Below, piece after piece: positions 35,478 through 44,581 of a DNA stretch of 64,000 nucleotides. Source of the DNA: Phycisphaerales bacterium (GTDB lineage Bacteria; Planctomycetota; Phycisphaerae; Phycisphaerales; UBA1924); contig JADLCX010000058.1 of NCBI GenBank assembly GCA_020846975.1, positions 186,001-250,000 of the forward strand. The letters run 5' to 3'. Positions within the stretch are counted from its first letter, which is position 1, and the number at the start of each line of letters is the position of its first letter. A model generated the notes under the pieces. It searched no databases. It was not told the DNA's origin and worked only from the letters and a program-made list of their open reading frames with translations. Made by a program: the position numbers and the translations under genes.

Positions 35478-36911
35478 ATGAGGAAGTTCATCACGTTCGG
35501 GCCGGCGCTGGTGGTTCTGCTGACGGCGGTGGTCACGCTGATCGCCGCGCCCGCGGCGGTTCGGCTGGTGGGGTACGCGGGGACCGAGGCGGGGATGCGG
35601 CAGGCGCGGCAGGTTCTGGAGCAGGACAACGTGCTCAAGCAGATCGACCGCGCGGTGCGGGCGGTGGCGGAGGCTGTGGAGCCGTCGGTGGTGCACATCG
35701 CGTGCAGTCCTGACGCGGGGGGAGGAAGGGATGGCCGCTTCCCGCGCCTCACATCGCAAGGCTCGGGCTGGGTGTTCGATGCGGCCGGGCATGTCGTGAC
35801 CAACGCGCACGTGGTGCGCGGGGCGGGGCAGATCGAGGTGACGTTCCAGGACGGGCGGACGAGTTCGGCGGAACTGGTCGGGCTGGATCCCGCGACGGAT
35901 GTGGCGGTGATCAAGGTCCGAACGAGCGAGGGGCTGTTCCCCGTGACGCGGGCGACGGGCGTTGAACTGCACCAGGGCGAGCGCGTGTACGCGTTCGGAT
36001 CGCCGTTCGGGTTCAAGTTCTCGATGAGCGAGGGCATCGTCTCCGGGCTGGGTCGCGATCCGCAGCGCGTGCTGGGCGAGGGCGGGTACACCAACTTCAT
36101 CCAGACGGACGCGGCGGTGAATCCGGGGAACTCGGGCGGGCCCCTGGTGAATGTCGAGGGCAGGCTGGTGGGCATGAACGTCGCGATCGCGACGGCGACC
36201 AACTCCGACGGCACGAGCGAGGGGCAGAGCTCGGGCATCTCGTTCGCAATCCCGCTCTCGACCATCGAGTCGGTGGTCTCGCAGATCATCTCGACGGGCG
36301 TGGTGCAGCGCGGCTACCTGGGCATCAACCACAAGGAACTGGAGGAGCGGAACGACCGCGAGCTGGATGCCCGCGGCATCCGTACCCGCGGGGTGTTCAT
36401 CTCCCGCGTAGAAGAGGGCGGGCCGGCCGATTTGGCGGGATTGCGGGCGGGCGACGTGATCACGCACATCGGCGGGCAGGCGACGCCGACGATCGCGGTG
36501 CTGCGTTCGGTGATCATCACGCACGCGCCGGGCGACAAGGTGAAGGTCGAGGTGTGGCGAGACGGCAAGAGCGAGGACTTTTCGGTCACGGTCGGCGAGT
36601 TGACGGTGCCGACGATCGTGGAGCAGAACCAGGCGTGGGAGGCGATCCAGCGGTTCGGCATCATGCGGCTTGCGCCCGCGGGTGATGGGGGCCGGCTGGT
36701 GGTTACGGCGATGACCCGCAACTCGCCGGCGATGCAGACCGGGCTGCGCCCGGGGATGACCATCACGGCGGTGGACGGCCACGCGCTCTCGACCCCCAGC
36801 GACTTCATCACGCAGGCGGCGCGGCCGCTCTCGCAGGGTCGGAGCGTCAAGATCACGGTGCAGGATGACAACGGCGGCGAGCGCGAGGTGGAGATCAACC
36901 CGCGGCCGTGA
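35478..36911 (+). CDS. HtrA/DegP-family serine protease with two PDZ domains
   Basis: This 477-residue protein has a membrane anchor or signal segment (residues about 5-28) and a trypsin-like domain with catalytic triad His in VVTNAHVV, Asp in DPATDVAVIKV and Ser in AAVNPGNSGGPL. Two PDZ domains follow, roughly residues 280-375 and 390-470. It degrades or refolds damaged envelope proteins. The long loop HIACSPDAGGGRDGRFPRL is a variable insertion. The start is 30 bases after panB. Confidence 0.92.
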   Translation: MRKFITFGPALVVLLTAVVTLIAAPAAVRLVGYAGTEAGMRQARQVLEQDNVLKQIDRAVRAVAEAVEPSVVHIACSPDAGGGRDGRFPRLTSQGSGWVFDAAGHVVTNAHVVRGAGQIEVTFQDGRTSSAELVGLDPATDVAVIKVRTSEGLFPVTRATGVELHQGERVYAFGSPFGFKFSMSEGIVSGLGRDPQRVLGEGGYTNFIQTDAAVNPGNSGGPLVNVEGRLVGMNVAIATATNSDGTSEGQSSGISFAIPLSTIESVVSQIISTGVVQRGYLGINHKELEERNDRELDARGIRTRGVFISRVEEGGPADLAGLRAGDVITHIGGQATPTIAVLRSVIITHAPGDKVKVEVWRDGKSEDFSVTVGELTVPTIVEQNQAWEAIQRFGIMRLAPAGDGGRLVVTAMTRNSPAMQTGLRPGMTITAVDGHALSTPSDFITQAARPLSQGRSVKITVQDDNGGEREVEINPRP

Positions 36912-36935
36912 TGCGCTTGCGGCGGGGATGCCGCG

Positions 36936-37889
36936 TCACTCGGGCCTGATGCGCACGATGACGGGTGTTCCCGGCGCGGGCGGCGCGGGGGTGGGAGAGG
37001 GCGGGGTGAAGTCCGCGATCCACTCGGGCTGCTCGATGTGCGCATCGGGGCTGAACGTCCGCGACCATGCGATCAGTTCCGCCCCGAAGGTCGCCAACCC
37101 GATGACGGTCCCGGCCTCGTCCGCGGCGTAGACCTCGCGGGGCGGTTGATCGCGCGGGATCGGTGTGCCGTCGGCGAGGTACCGGGTCGTGACCAGGCGC
37201 GAGCCGGCGAAGACCCAGCCGGGGGCCGGGCGATGTTCCTCGGGACGGGCCGGGACGCGAGCGGTCCCGAATCTTGTTTCGTCGAGAGCGCTGACGATCC
37301 AGTCGCGGGGCTCGACACGGGGCTTTCCGCCCGGCTGGGCGGGGTTGGCCCATTCCAGTTCGATCGTCACGCGCGAGCCGGTCGGATCGATCGGCACGAG
37401 CCGGTCGTTCTCGAGTTTCCATTTCCCCGGCTCGCCCGGGGTGAGACCGATCAGGAGAAGAGCGGCGTGGATGTGGGAAGGGCGCGCGGGCGTGACCACC
37501 AGCGATTCGTGCTCGCGAGTGTCGGGCTTGCACGCGATGGCCTCGAGAAAGAACAGCGGCGCCTGCGGGTCCGGGACGCACAGCGGTGAGATCGCGGCAT
37601 CGAACTCGACGAACCTTGCCGCGACATCGGCGCGGACGCCCGGGAAGACCTCGCGGAGCGAAGAGGCGGGCGCGGGCGGAGGGGTTGGGTTCGCCCGAGA
37701 TGTGTCGGGCGGCGCGGCGGCGATGGGTGGTCCGGAGGCCGGCGTGCCGGCAATCCACGCCGCGGACGGGTCGGCGGGCGGCGAAACCGGGCGGACATGC
37801 ACTTGCCCCGCGCAACCCGCGAGCAGCATCGCCGCGCTCGGCGCGACGATGGGCAGGGCGTGTCGGCACGGCGATCGACGTGATCTCAC
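36936..37889 (-). CDS. YdjY-domain lipoprotein
   Basis: This 317-residue protein begins with a GTG that overlaps the murD stop (GTGA) and has a lipoprotein signal ending LLAGC (Cys26). The middle VEFDAAISPLCVPDPQAP... HESLVVTPARPSHIHAALLLIGLTPG is the YdjY domain common in planctomycetes, with unknown function. The C-terminal part (VYAADEAGTVIGLATFG) is also typical of this family. The Pro-rich tails are low complexity. Coupling to murD may be incidental. Confidence 0.8.
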   Translation of the reverse strand: MRSRRSPCRHALPIVAPSAAMLLAGCAGQVHVRPVSPPADPSAAWIAGTPASGPPIAAAPPDTSRANPTPPPAPASSLREVFPGVRADVAARFVEFDAAISPLCVPDPQAPLFFLEAIACKPDTREHESLVVTPARPSHIHAALLLIGLTPGEPGKWKLENDRLVPIDPTGSRVTIELEWANPAQPGGKPRVEPRDWIVSALDETRFGTARVPARPEEHRPAPGWVFAGSRLVTTRYLADGTPIPRDQPPREVYAADEAGTVIGLATFGAELIAWSRTFSPDAHIEQPEWIADFTPPSPTPAPPAPGTPVIVRIRPE

Positions 37890-39262
37890 GCGAGCTCCTC
37901 CACAAGCCGGATGAAGGCCTCGCCGCGCTTCTCGTAGTTGATGAACTGGTCCCACGAGGCGCATCCCGGGCTGAGCAGCAGGGCATCGCCGGGGCGCATC
38001 CGTTCGAGCGCGGCCGCGAACGCCGCGTCGAGCGTTCCCGCCTGGACCGCCTTGCCCGCGGCGGCTTCGGCGAGTTTCGGGCCGGTCTTGCCGATCGTGT
38101 AGAGCCCGGCGAGCCGGCCGGCGGCGTGGGCGATCGGGGAGAGGTCGGAGCCCTTGTCGTAGCCGCCGGCGATGAGGTGGATGCGTGAACCGGCGAACCC
38201 GGGCATCGCGGCGAGGGCTTCGATGGCGCGGATGCACGACTCGGGGGTCGTTGACTTGGAGTCGTTGTAGAACCGCATCGGTTCTCCTCGCTCGCACCGC
38301 GTGCGGGGCTTCTCGGCGACCAGTTGCAGGCGGTGGGGAAGGCCGCCGAAGGCCGCGATCGCGTCGGCGAACACCGCGGGCGGGCAATCGGGCATGGCGC
38401 CGGCGCACGCGAGGAGCGCGGCGGCCGCGTTCTCGCGGTTGTGTTCGCCGGGGAGCAGCATCTTGGGCACAAACAGATCGGCGCGGACGAGCTTGCAGGC
38501 CGCGGGCGTGAGCGTGCGCCAGTCCCAGACGGACTCGCCGAGCACGGCGACATCCGCGGGCCGCTGGGAGCGGAGGAGGAGCTGCTTCGAGGCGGTGTAG
38601 TGCTCGACGGAGCCGTGCCAGTCGATGTGGTTGGGGGAGATGTTGGTGATGACCGCGACGCGGGGCGACCAACCTCGGGTGCGGTCGCGATCGAGCCAGT
38701 GGAGCATCGCGCTGGAGAGTTCCAGCACCAGCCAGGTGCGGTCGTTGATCGAGCCGAGCTCGTCGAGCAGCGAGACGCCGATGTTGCCGCCGAGCAGAAC
38801 GCGCTCGCACTCCCCGCGCGCCGCGGCGGCGCGGTTCAACGCGTGGTGGATCATCGCCGAGGTCGTGCTCTTGCCGACCGAGCCGGTGACCGCGATGGTG
38901 CGCTCCCGCGCGTGCGCGGGCAGGCGGGCGAGGAAGAGCGAGATCTCGGTGGTGACGGGTATGTTGGCGGCCTCGGCGGCGCGGGTGAAGCGGTTGTCCC
39001 ACGGCTTGGGGACGGCCACGTTCGCGATCACGAGGTCGCAGGTCGTGAAGTCCGACACGTTGTGGCCGCCGAGGCGGAGTTCGACCGCGCCGGAATCGAC
39101 CAGGGGCCGGATCTGGTCGATCGAATCGGAGAGCCGGTCCGCGGGTTCGAGGTCGGTGACCAGGACATCCGCGCCATTCGCGGCGAGCCAGCGCGTGACG
39201 CCCACGCCGCCGCCGAACCGGCCCAGGCCCATCACCGTCACCTTCTTGCCGGACAGATCCAT
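37886..39262 (-). CDS. murD: UDP-N-acetylmuramoylalanine-D-glutamate ligase
   Basis: This 458-residue Mur ligase adds D-Glu to UDP-MurNAc-L-Ala in the cytoplasm. Motifs: VTVMGLGRFGGGVGVTRWL at the N-terminus, the P-loop TIAVTGSVGKSTTSAMI, ITNISPNHIDWHGS, LPGEHNRENAAAALLACA and FYNDSKSTTPESCIRAIEAL. The start at 39262 gives a normal N-terminus. It is flanked by the class IV aminotransferase upstream (55 bases) and overlaps the YdjY gene downstream. Confidence 0.95.
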   Translation of the reverse strand: MDLSGKKVTVMGLGRFGGGVGVTRWLAANGADVLVTDLEPADRLSDSIDQIRPLVDSGAVELRLGGHNVSDFTTCDLVIANVAVPKPWDNRFTRAAEAANIPVTTEISLFLARLPAHARERTIAVTGSVGKSTTSAMIHHALNRAAAARGECERVLLGGNIGVSLLDELGSINDRTWLVLELSSAMLHWLDRDRTRGWSPRVAVITNISPNHIDWHGSVEHYTASKQLLLRSQRPADVAVLGESVWDWRTLTPAACKLVRADLFVPKMLLPGEHNRENAAAALLACAGAMPDCPPAVFADAIAAFGGLPHRLQLVAEKPRTRCERGEPMRFYNDSKSTTPESCIRAIEALAAMPGFAGSRIHLIAGGYDKGSDLSPIAHAAGRLAGLYTIGKTGPKLAEAAAGKAVQAGTLDAAFAAALERMRPGDALLLSPGCASWDQFINYEKRGEAFIRLVEELA

Positions 39263-39317
39263 CCCGACACCTCCGTGCTTGTGAGCGAGCGGGCCTCCGG
39301 CCCCGGCGGATCGCCGG

Positions 39318-40235
39318 CTACCAGTCATCGTTGCCCGTCGAGACCGCCCGTACCAGCACCGCCAGCAGCCGTCGGGCGATCGGGCCGGGTGTGCCGTCGC
39401 CGATCGTTCGGCCGTCGAGCGAGACGATCGACGACACCAGCGTGGTGGTTCCGATGAACATGAGTTCGGCCGCCCGCGCGAGTTCCTCGACCATCACATC
39501 GCGCTCAACGATTTCGGGCGCGTGGCGAAGCAGGATCGACCGCGTCACCCCGGCCAGGATCGGCACCGACCGGAGCAGCGGCGTGACGATCTCTGCGCCG
39601 CCGGCGAGGGTGGGGAGGACGGCGATGATGTTGGTGGCGAGGCCCTCGGTCACGAGTTCGGAATCGCCCCGGCGGCGGAAGAGCACGGCTTCATCCATGC
39701 CCGCCGAGCCGGCCTCGAGCGCGAGCATGATGTTGCCCATGAGCGAGATCGACTTGAGGTGGCCGCGCTCCCAGCGGATGTCTCGCAGGAGCGAGGCCCG
39801 CTTGGTCGGCGGTGCGACGATCGTGTTCAGCGCGGGCTGGGGCGTGCAATACCCGAAGACCGTCGGACGCATTGCGCTGGTTGCCGGCGGAACGCGCGAG
39901 CGCACGGGCTCGCCCGCGGGCGGCGTGCCGCGCGTGACCTGCCAATAGACAAACGCCTCGGGCCGATCGCCGCCGGTGTCGTGCCCGTTGGCCTTCAGAA
40001 GGCCGAGGCTCGCGGGGCCGATCGCCGCGGCGTCCCACACGATGCCGGCCTCGTCGAGCCCCGCCTGCATGCGCTTGATGTGCAGGCCCAGCCCGATGAT
40101 GCGGGAACGACCGGCGGAATCGACGACGGAGCGCAGACCTTCGTACACGCCGTCGCCGAACAGGAAGCCGCGATCAAACGGGCTGATCCGGGCTTCGGTC
40201 GCCGGCAGGAGTTGTCCGTTGAGGTGGACGATCAC
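39318..40235 (-). CDS. PLP-dependent class IV aminotransferase
   Basis: This 305-residue protein resembles branched-chain aminotransferase, D-amino acid aminotransferase and aminodeoxychorismate lyase. It starts IVHLNGQLLPATEARISPFDRGFLFGDGVYEGL, which is the family N-terminal signature, carries the PLP Lys in RGHLKSISLMGN, and has VTEGLATNIIAVL near the cofactor phosphate. A D-amino-acid aminotransferase next to murD would supply D-Glu, but the sequence does not prove this. Start GTG at 40235; a GTG at 40253 is possible. Confidence 0.87.
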   Translation of the reverse strand: MIVHLNGQLLPATEARISPFDRGFLFGDGVYEGLRSVVDSAGRSRIIGLGLHIKRMQAGLDEAGIVWDAAAIGPASLGLLKANGHDTGGDRPEAFVYWQVTRGTPPAGEPVRSRVPPATSAMRPTVFGYCTPQPALNTIVAPPTKRASLLRDIRWERGHLKSISLMGNIMLALEAGSAGMDEAVLFRRRGDSELVTEGLATNIIAVLPTLAGGAEIVTPLLRSVPILAGVTRSILLRHAPEIVERDVMVEELARAAELMFIGTTTLVSSIVSLDGRTIGDGTPGPIARRLLAVLVRAVSTGNDDW

Positions 40236-40291
40236 GGGGATCGAGGGTACCACACCGCGCGGCGCGGTGCAGGCCGGGTCGGCACGCGGGT

Positions 40292-42700
40292 TCAGGTGAG
40301 CGCGATCGGGTCCACATCCACGGCGGTGTGCGCATCGCTCTTGAGCCACCCCTTAGATCGAACCGCCGCCAGCACATCCTGCAACGATGCTCGCTGCCAG
40401 GCCGTCAGCTCGATCACCATCCTGTGCTGACCGGCGATCCGGGCGATAGGTGCGGGCATCGGTCCGGTGATGCGGAGCGACCCGGCGGCCGTGCCACGGG
40501 CCTTGATCTCCTCATCAATCGCCGTCCGCAGCATCTTCGCAGCCGATTGCGCCTTGCCGAGGTCCTTGTCGCGAAGCACGATCCGGGCCATGCGCGTGAC
40601 CGGGGGGAGCTTGGCCCGCCTGCGGATACCCAGCTCGAAGTCGGCGAAGCCGACGTAGTCGTGGGCCGCGGCGTGGCGGATGGCGGGCGAGTTCGGGTCC
40701 ATGGACTGCACGACCACGCGCCCCTCTTCGGTTCCGCGCCCGGCGCGGCCGGCGACCTGGCTGACGAGTTGGAACGTCCTCTCGCTCGCGCGAAAGTCGG
40801 CAAGATTCATGGCCGAGTCGGCGTTGACGACGCCGACGAGTCGGACGTTGGGAAAGTCCAGACCCTTGGCGATCATCTGCGTGCCGAGGAGCAGCTTCAG
40901 TTCCTGATTGGCGAAGCGGGACAGAACGGCGAACCAGTCCTTGGCCGATTGCATGGTGTCGCCATCGGCACGCAGAAACGCGCCGGCGATCTCGGGGAAC
41001 TTGTCGGCGATCTCTTCTTCGAGCCGCTGCGTTCCCATCCCGAGCCGGATCAGCCGCTTGGCGCACACGGGGCATTCCGGCGGCATGAGCCTCTGCGCCT
41101 GGCAGTGGTGGCAGCGGACCACCTCCCGCCGCGGCCGGGCTCCGTCGGGCATCCAGGCGTGGTGCACCATCATCACGTCGCACTCGTCGCACGTGAGCCG
41201 GTAGCCGCACTGCGCATCCGGGCAGGCGATGTAGGCCGAGTATCCCCGCCGGTTGAGCAGCAGGAGCGCCTGTCCGCCCGCGGCGAAGGTCTCGTGCATG
41301 GCCCGCTCGAGCGTCGGGCCGATCAGGTCGGACCAGGGGTCGCGTCGCGGGTGGACCTGCCGGAGCCGACGCCGCTCGTCGGAGAGGTCCACGACATCCA
41401 CTCGCGGCAGGCGGCCGGCGCCGACGCGCTCGTTCAACTCCCAAAGGCGGTACTTGCCCAGGTGTCGGGAAGAGTTGTACCACGACTCCAGGCTGGGCGT
41501 CGCGCTTCCCAGCACGACGGGGCAGTCGGCGATCTGGGCGCGCTTGATCGCCACATCGCGTCCGTGGTACCGAGGCAGTTGGTCCTGTTTGTAGTCCGAG
41601 GCGTGTTCCTCATCGACGACGATGAGGCCAACGTTTTCGAGCGGCGCGAACACGGCCGAGCGCGCGCCGACAACCACGCGAGCGCCCCCGCCGCCCTCGC
41701 GCCCGGCGAGCGTCCACTGCCTGTGCCGCTGAGAGGGCGTGAGACCCGAGTGCAGCACCGCGACGCTCCCCGCTCCGAGCGTGCGGAAGCGAGCCGTGAA
41801 CCGGCCGGCCGTCTGGGGTGTGAGCGATATCTCCGGCACGAGCACGACCGCGTTCTGCCCGCGCTCGAGCACGCGCTCGAGCAGGCGCAGATAGACCTCG
41901 GTCTTGCCCGACCCGGTGACGCCGCGGACCAGGTGCACCGAGAACCCATCCGGCGCCGCGCCGATTCCCTCGACGATGGCCGTCTGCTCGGCGGTCGGTT
42001 CGGGCCGGCGTTCCGCCGCGGCGTCGAAGGCCGCGCCGAGCGTCGCGTCGGTGCTCCCGCCGAACTCGGCGACTTCCTCGCGCTCGATGGCGTTCAGCAC
42101 GCCCAACCCGACCAGGCGCTTGACCGGCGCGATCGTGCGGGTGTCGAGCAGTTCCATGAGGCGCTCGGACTCGGCCGGAAACTCCGCGGCGTCGATGCTC
42201 TCCAGCCTCTCGATCAGTTTGCGGGCGTTCGCCGTCGGCTTGGCGTCCGTGCCGATCGTGCCGGTTCGCTCGTAGCGGACGCGCACCCGCAGGCCGGTCC
42301 CCTTCTTCACGGCCGCGGGCATCATGGTCGCGAGCACCATGCCCAACGGGCAGACGTAGTACCTGGCCATCCACTTCGCGAGTTCGACGAGCGTCGGAGG
42401 CAGGCCGGCCCCCGTGTCGCGGGCGATCGGCTTGATGCGAGCAGGATCGAGATTCGCCGCGAGCTCGACGCCCCCGCACTCGACGACGATTCCCGCGCTG
42501 GCCGAATCGCCCCGCCCGAGCGTGACCTCCACGCGCCGGCCGATCGGGAGGTCGCGCTCGACGCGGTACGTCAGCGTGCTCTCGCCGCCGCCCTTCCAGG
42601 GTTGCCGCGAGGTCGCGTCGAGGCCTCGCTCCACGGCGACACGAACGAACCGCTCGCTCGAATCGGCGCGGATGCCTGGCTTGGCGAAAAGACTGGTCAC
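40292..42700 (-). CDS. priA: Primosomal replication restart helicase PriA
   Basis: This 802-residue helicase reloads DnaB at stalled forks. Motifs: Walker A VRGVTGSGKTEVYLRLLE, VLVPEISLTPQTAGRF, DEEHASDYKQDQLPRYHGRD (DEEH box), GSATPSLESW, zinc ribbons in IACPDAQCGYRLTCDECD and CHHCQAQRLMPPECPVC, and GTQMIAKGLDFP. Its GTG start overlaps the stop of the zinc-ribbon gene upstream (GTGA). The N-terminal 3'BD domain is at about residues 15-115. Confidence 0.95.
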   Translation of the reverse strand: MTSLFAKPGIRADSSERFVRVAVERGLDATSRQPWKGGGESTLTYRVERDLPIGRRVEVTLGRGDSASAGIVVECGGVELAANLDPARIKPIARDTGAGLPPTLVELAKWMARYYVCPLGMVLATMMPAAVKKGTGLRVRVRYERTGTIGTDAKPTANARKLIERLESIDAAEFPAESERLMELLDTRTIAPVKRLVGLGVLNAIEREEVAEFGGSTDATLGAAFDAAAERRPEPTAEQTAIVEGIGAAPDGFSVHLVRGVTGSGKTEVYLRLLERVLERGQNAVVLVPEISLTPQTAGRFTARFRTLGAGSVAVLHSGLTPSQRHRQWTLAGREGGGGARVVVGARSAVFAPLENVGLIVVDEEHASDYKQDQLPRYHGRDVAIKRAQIADCPVVLGSATPSLESWYNSSRHLGKYRLWELNERVGAGRLPRVDVVDLSDERRRLRQVHPRRDPWSDLIGPTLERAMHETFAAGGQALLLLNRRGYSAYIACPDAQCGYRLTCDECDVMMVHHAWMPDGARPRREVVRCHHCQAQRLMPPECPVCAKRLIRLGMGTQRLEEEIADKFPEIAGAFLRADGDTMQSAKDWFAVLSRFANQELKLLLGTQMIAKGLDFPNVRLVGVVNADSAMNLADFRASERTFQLVSQVAGRAGRGTEEGRVVVQSMDPNSPAIRHAAAHDYVGFADFELGIRRRAKLPPVTRMARIVLRDKDLGKAQSAAKMLRTAIDEEIKARGTAAGSLRITGPMPAPIARIAGQHRMVIELTAWQRASLQDVLAAVRSKGWLKSDAHTAVDVDPIALT

Positions 42701-43128
42701 GGCGCACCACCCTCTCCGCGCTCCAACCCCGCGCCCACCAACTTCGCGCTGGCGTGCTTGCCGCACTCCGGGCAGCGGACCTCGCCGTTCTCGACCGGCA
42801 GCCCGCGAACGCTGTACCCGCACGCGGGGCACACGCCGGGGCCTTTCTGGCCGCGTTCGGCCTCCAGCACCGCCCGCTCGACACCGTCCACCGAGAACCG
42901 CACGCGGCTGGTCAGGCCCAGGAACTTCGTCGGTGCGACCCACAGCACCTCGACATGTCGGCTTCGACCCTGCTCATCGGTCAAGTCAATGTGAACCGAC
43001 CTGTTCAAGAACCGACTCCACCACGACCAAGGCACGGGCCGCCCATCGACAAGCACCTCGCGCCGGCCGTACTCCCCTTCCCGTGCCTCGATCAGGTGCC
43101 CGTGGATGTCGATCCGGTAGAACTTCAT
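42697..43128 (-). CDS. Small protein with C-terminal zinc ribbon
   Basis: This 143-residue protein starts MKFYRIDIHGHLIEAREGE and has a basic/aromatic middle part, then CPACGYSVRGLPVENGEVRCPECGKHA, a CxxC-x(n)-CxxC zinc ribbon often found in planctomycete proteins. Function is unknown. It is coupled to priA by a GTGA overlap, so a role in DNA or protein contacts near PriA is possible, but this is only context. Confidence 0.8.
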   Translation of the reverse strand: MKFYRIDIHGHLIEAREGEYGRREVLVDGRPVPWSWWSRFLNRSVHIDLTDEQGRSRHVEVLWVAPTKFLGLTSRVRFSVDGVERAVLEAERGQKGPGVCPACGYSVRGLPVENGEVRCPECGKHASAKLVGAGLERGEGGAP

Positions 43129-43208
43129 GGCCGTGAACGCATCGTACTCGACGGTTTTTCTCGGCGCGCGGCGAAGTGGCGATCCCGGCCGCATACACTC
43201 ATGCTTTG

Positions 43209-44414
43209 ATGAACAGCACCCCCAGTTCACCCCCTCCGGCCCGCCTGGCGCTCGAGGACGGCACGGTCGTGCACGGTCAGGCGTTCGGCGCGGTCGGCGG
43301 CGGCCTGCTCGTCACCGCCGAGGTCGTCTTCAACACGGCGATGACCGGGTATCAGGAGGCCCTGACCGATCCTTCGTACACCGGCCAGATCCTGGTCATG
43401 ACCGCTCCGCTGATCGGCAACACCGGCATCAACGCCGAGGATGTTGAGTCGGTGAGGGTGCAGGTTTCCGGCTTCGTGGTCCGCGAACTGGCCCGGGTCC
43501 ACTCCAACTACAGGGCGAGCGCCGACCTGGCGACCCATCTGCGGGAGCAGGGTGTCCTGGGGATCGCGGGGGTCGATACCCGCGCCCTGACGCGCCGGCT
43601 CCGAGTCGCGGGGGTGATGCGCGGCGTGATCACCGATGTGTCGCAGAGCAAACTCAGCGATCGGGATCTGGTGGAGAAGGCTCGCAACGCGGCCGACATG
43701 TCCGGCCAGAACCTCGTTCCGCTGGTCGGATGCACCAACTCCTCGACCTGGTCGGAAACCCTCGGCGATTGGAGCCCAAACGCGGACCCGAGCGCTCGGC
43801 GTCGCTTCAAGGTGCTCGCACTTGACTGTGGCGCCAAGCGCAACATCCTGCGGAACCTCGCCGACCGCGGGTGCGATGTCGAGGTCGTGCCCCACGACAT
43901 CTCCGCGGCGGACATCAAGGCCCGCTTCAAGGCCGGAACGGCCGATGGCTTGTTTGTCTCGAACGGCCCCGGCGATCCCGCCGCGGTGGACGCCACCATT
44001 CGCACGCTGCGGGAGGTCGTCTCCGATCCTGCCACCACGGTTCCAACCTTTGGCATCTGCCTCGGCCACCAACTGCTCTCGCTCGCGCTGGGTGCGAGCA
44101 CGTACAAACTCAAGTTCGGACACCGCGGGCTGAACCAGCCCGTCCGCAACAGCCTCACGGGCAAGGTCGAAATCACCAGTCAGAATCACGGCTTCGCCGT
44201 GGATCCCGAATCGCTTGCCAAAATAGGGGGGGTTACGACACATACCAACCTGAACGACGGTACCGTTGCGGGCTTTGCGATGCCGGATCGCCCGGTTTTT
44301 GCGGTTCAGCACCACCCGGAAGCGTCGCCAGGCCCCCATGATGGGGGGTATCTGTTCGATCTGTTTGTCGAAATGATGGCGTCTCGGAGACCGATCACTT
44401 GCCAAACGAAATAG
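43209..44414 (+). CDS. carA: Carbamoyl-phosphate synthase small subunit
   Basis: This 401-residue glutaminase subunit supplies ammonia for carbamoyl phosphate in arginine and pyrimidine synthesis. N-terminal signature LALEDGTVVHGQAFGA and EVVFNTAMTGYQEALTDPSYTGQI, then the class I glutaminase with catalytic Cys284 in GICLGHQLLSLALG and His-Glu near AVQHHPEASPGPHD. The start ATG at 43209 was chosen; the frame is open to 43176. carB is not in the window. It is divergent from the zinc-ribbon gene. Confidence 0.95.
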   Translation: MNSTPSSPPPARLALEDGTVVHGQAFGAVGGGLLVTAEVVFNTAMTGYQEALTDPSYTGQILVMTAPLIGNTGINAEDVESVRVQVSGFVVRELARVHSNYRASADLATHLREQGVLGIAGVDTRALTRRLRVAGVMRGVITDVSQSKLSDRDLVEKARNAADMSGQNLVPLVGCTNSSTWSETLGDWSPNADPSARRRFKVLALDCGAKRNILRNLADRGCDVEVVPHDISAADIKARFKAGTADGLFVSNGPGDPAAVDATIRTLREVVSDPATTVPTFGICLGHQLLSLALGASTYKLKFGHRGLNQPVRNSLTGKVEITSQNHGFAVDPESLAKIGGVTTHTNLNDGTVAGFAMPDRPVFAVQHHPEASPGPHDGGYLFDLFVEMMASRRPITCQTK

Positions 44415-44581
44415 GTTGGTTATTGTTTGGTGATTGACGCGGTGAGAGTCCGGGAATCGGGCTCGTGCCGATGGCGGCGCGCCTCGATGAGAATTCAGGC
44501 AATAAGCACCGATCTCCGCGTTTGGCAAGTGTCGGTATGCTGCCGGTTTCCCAACGAATACCCCCACCCTGGAGCTTTCGG

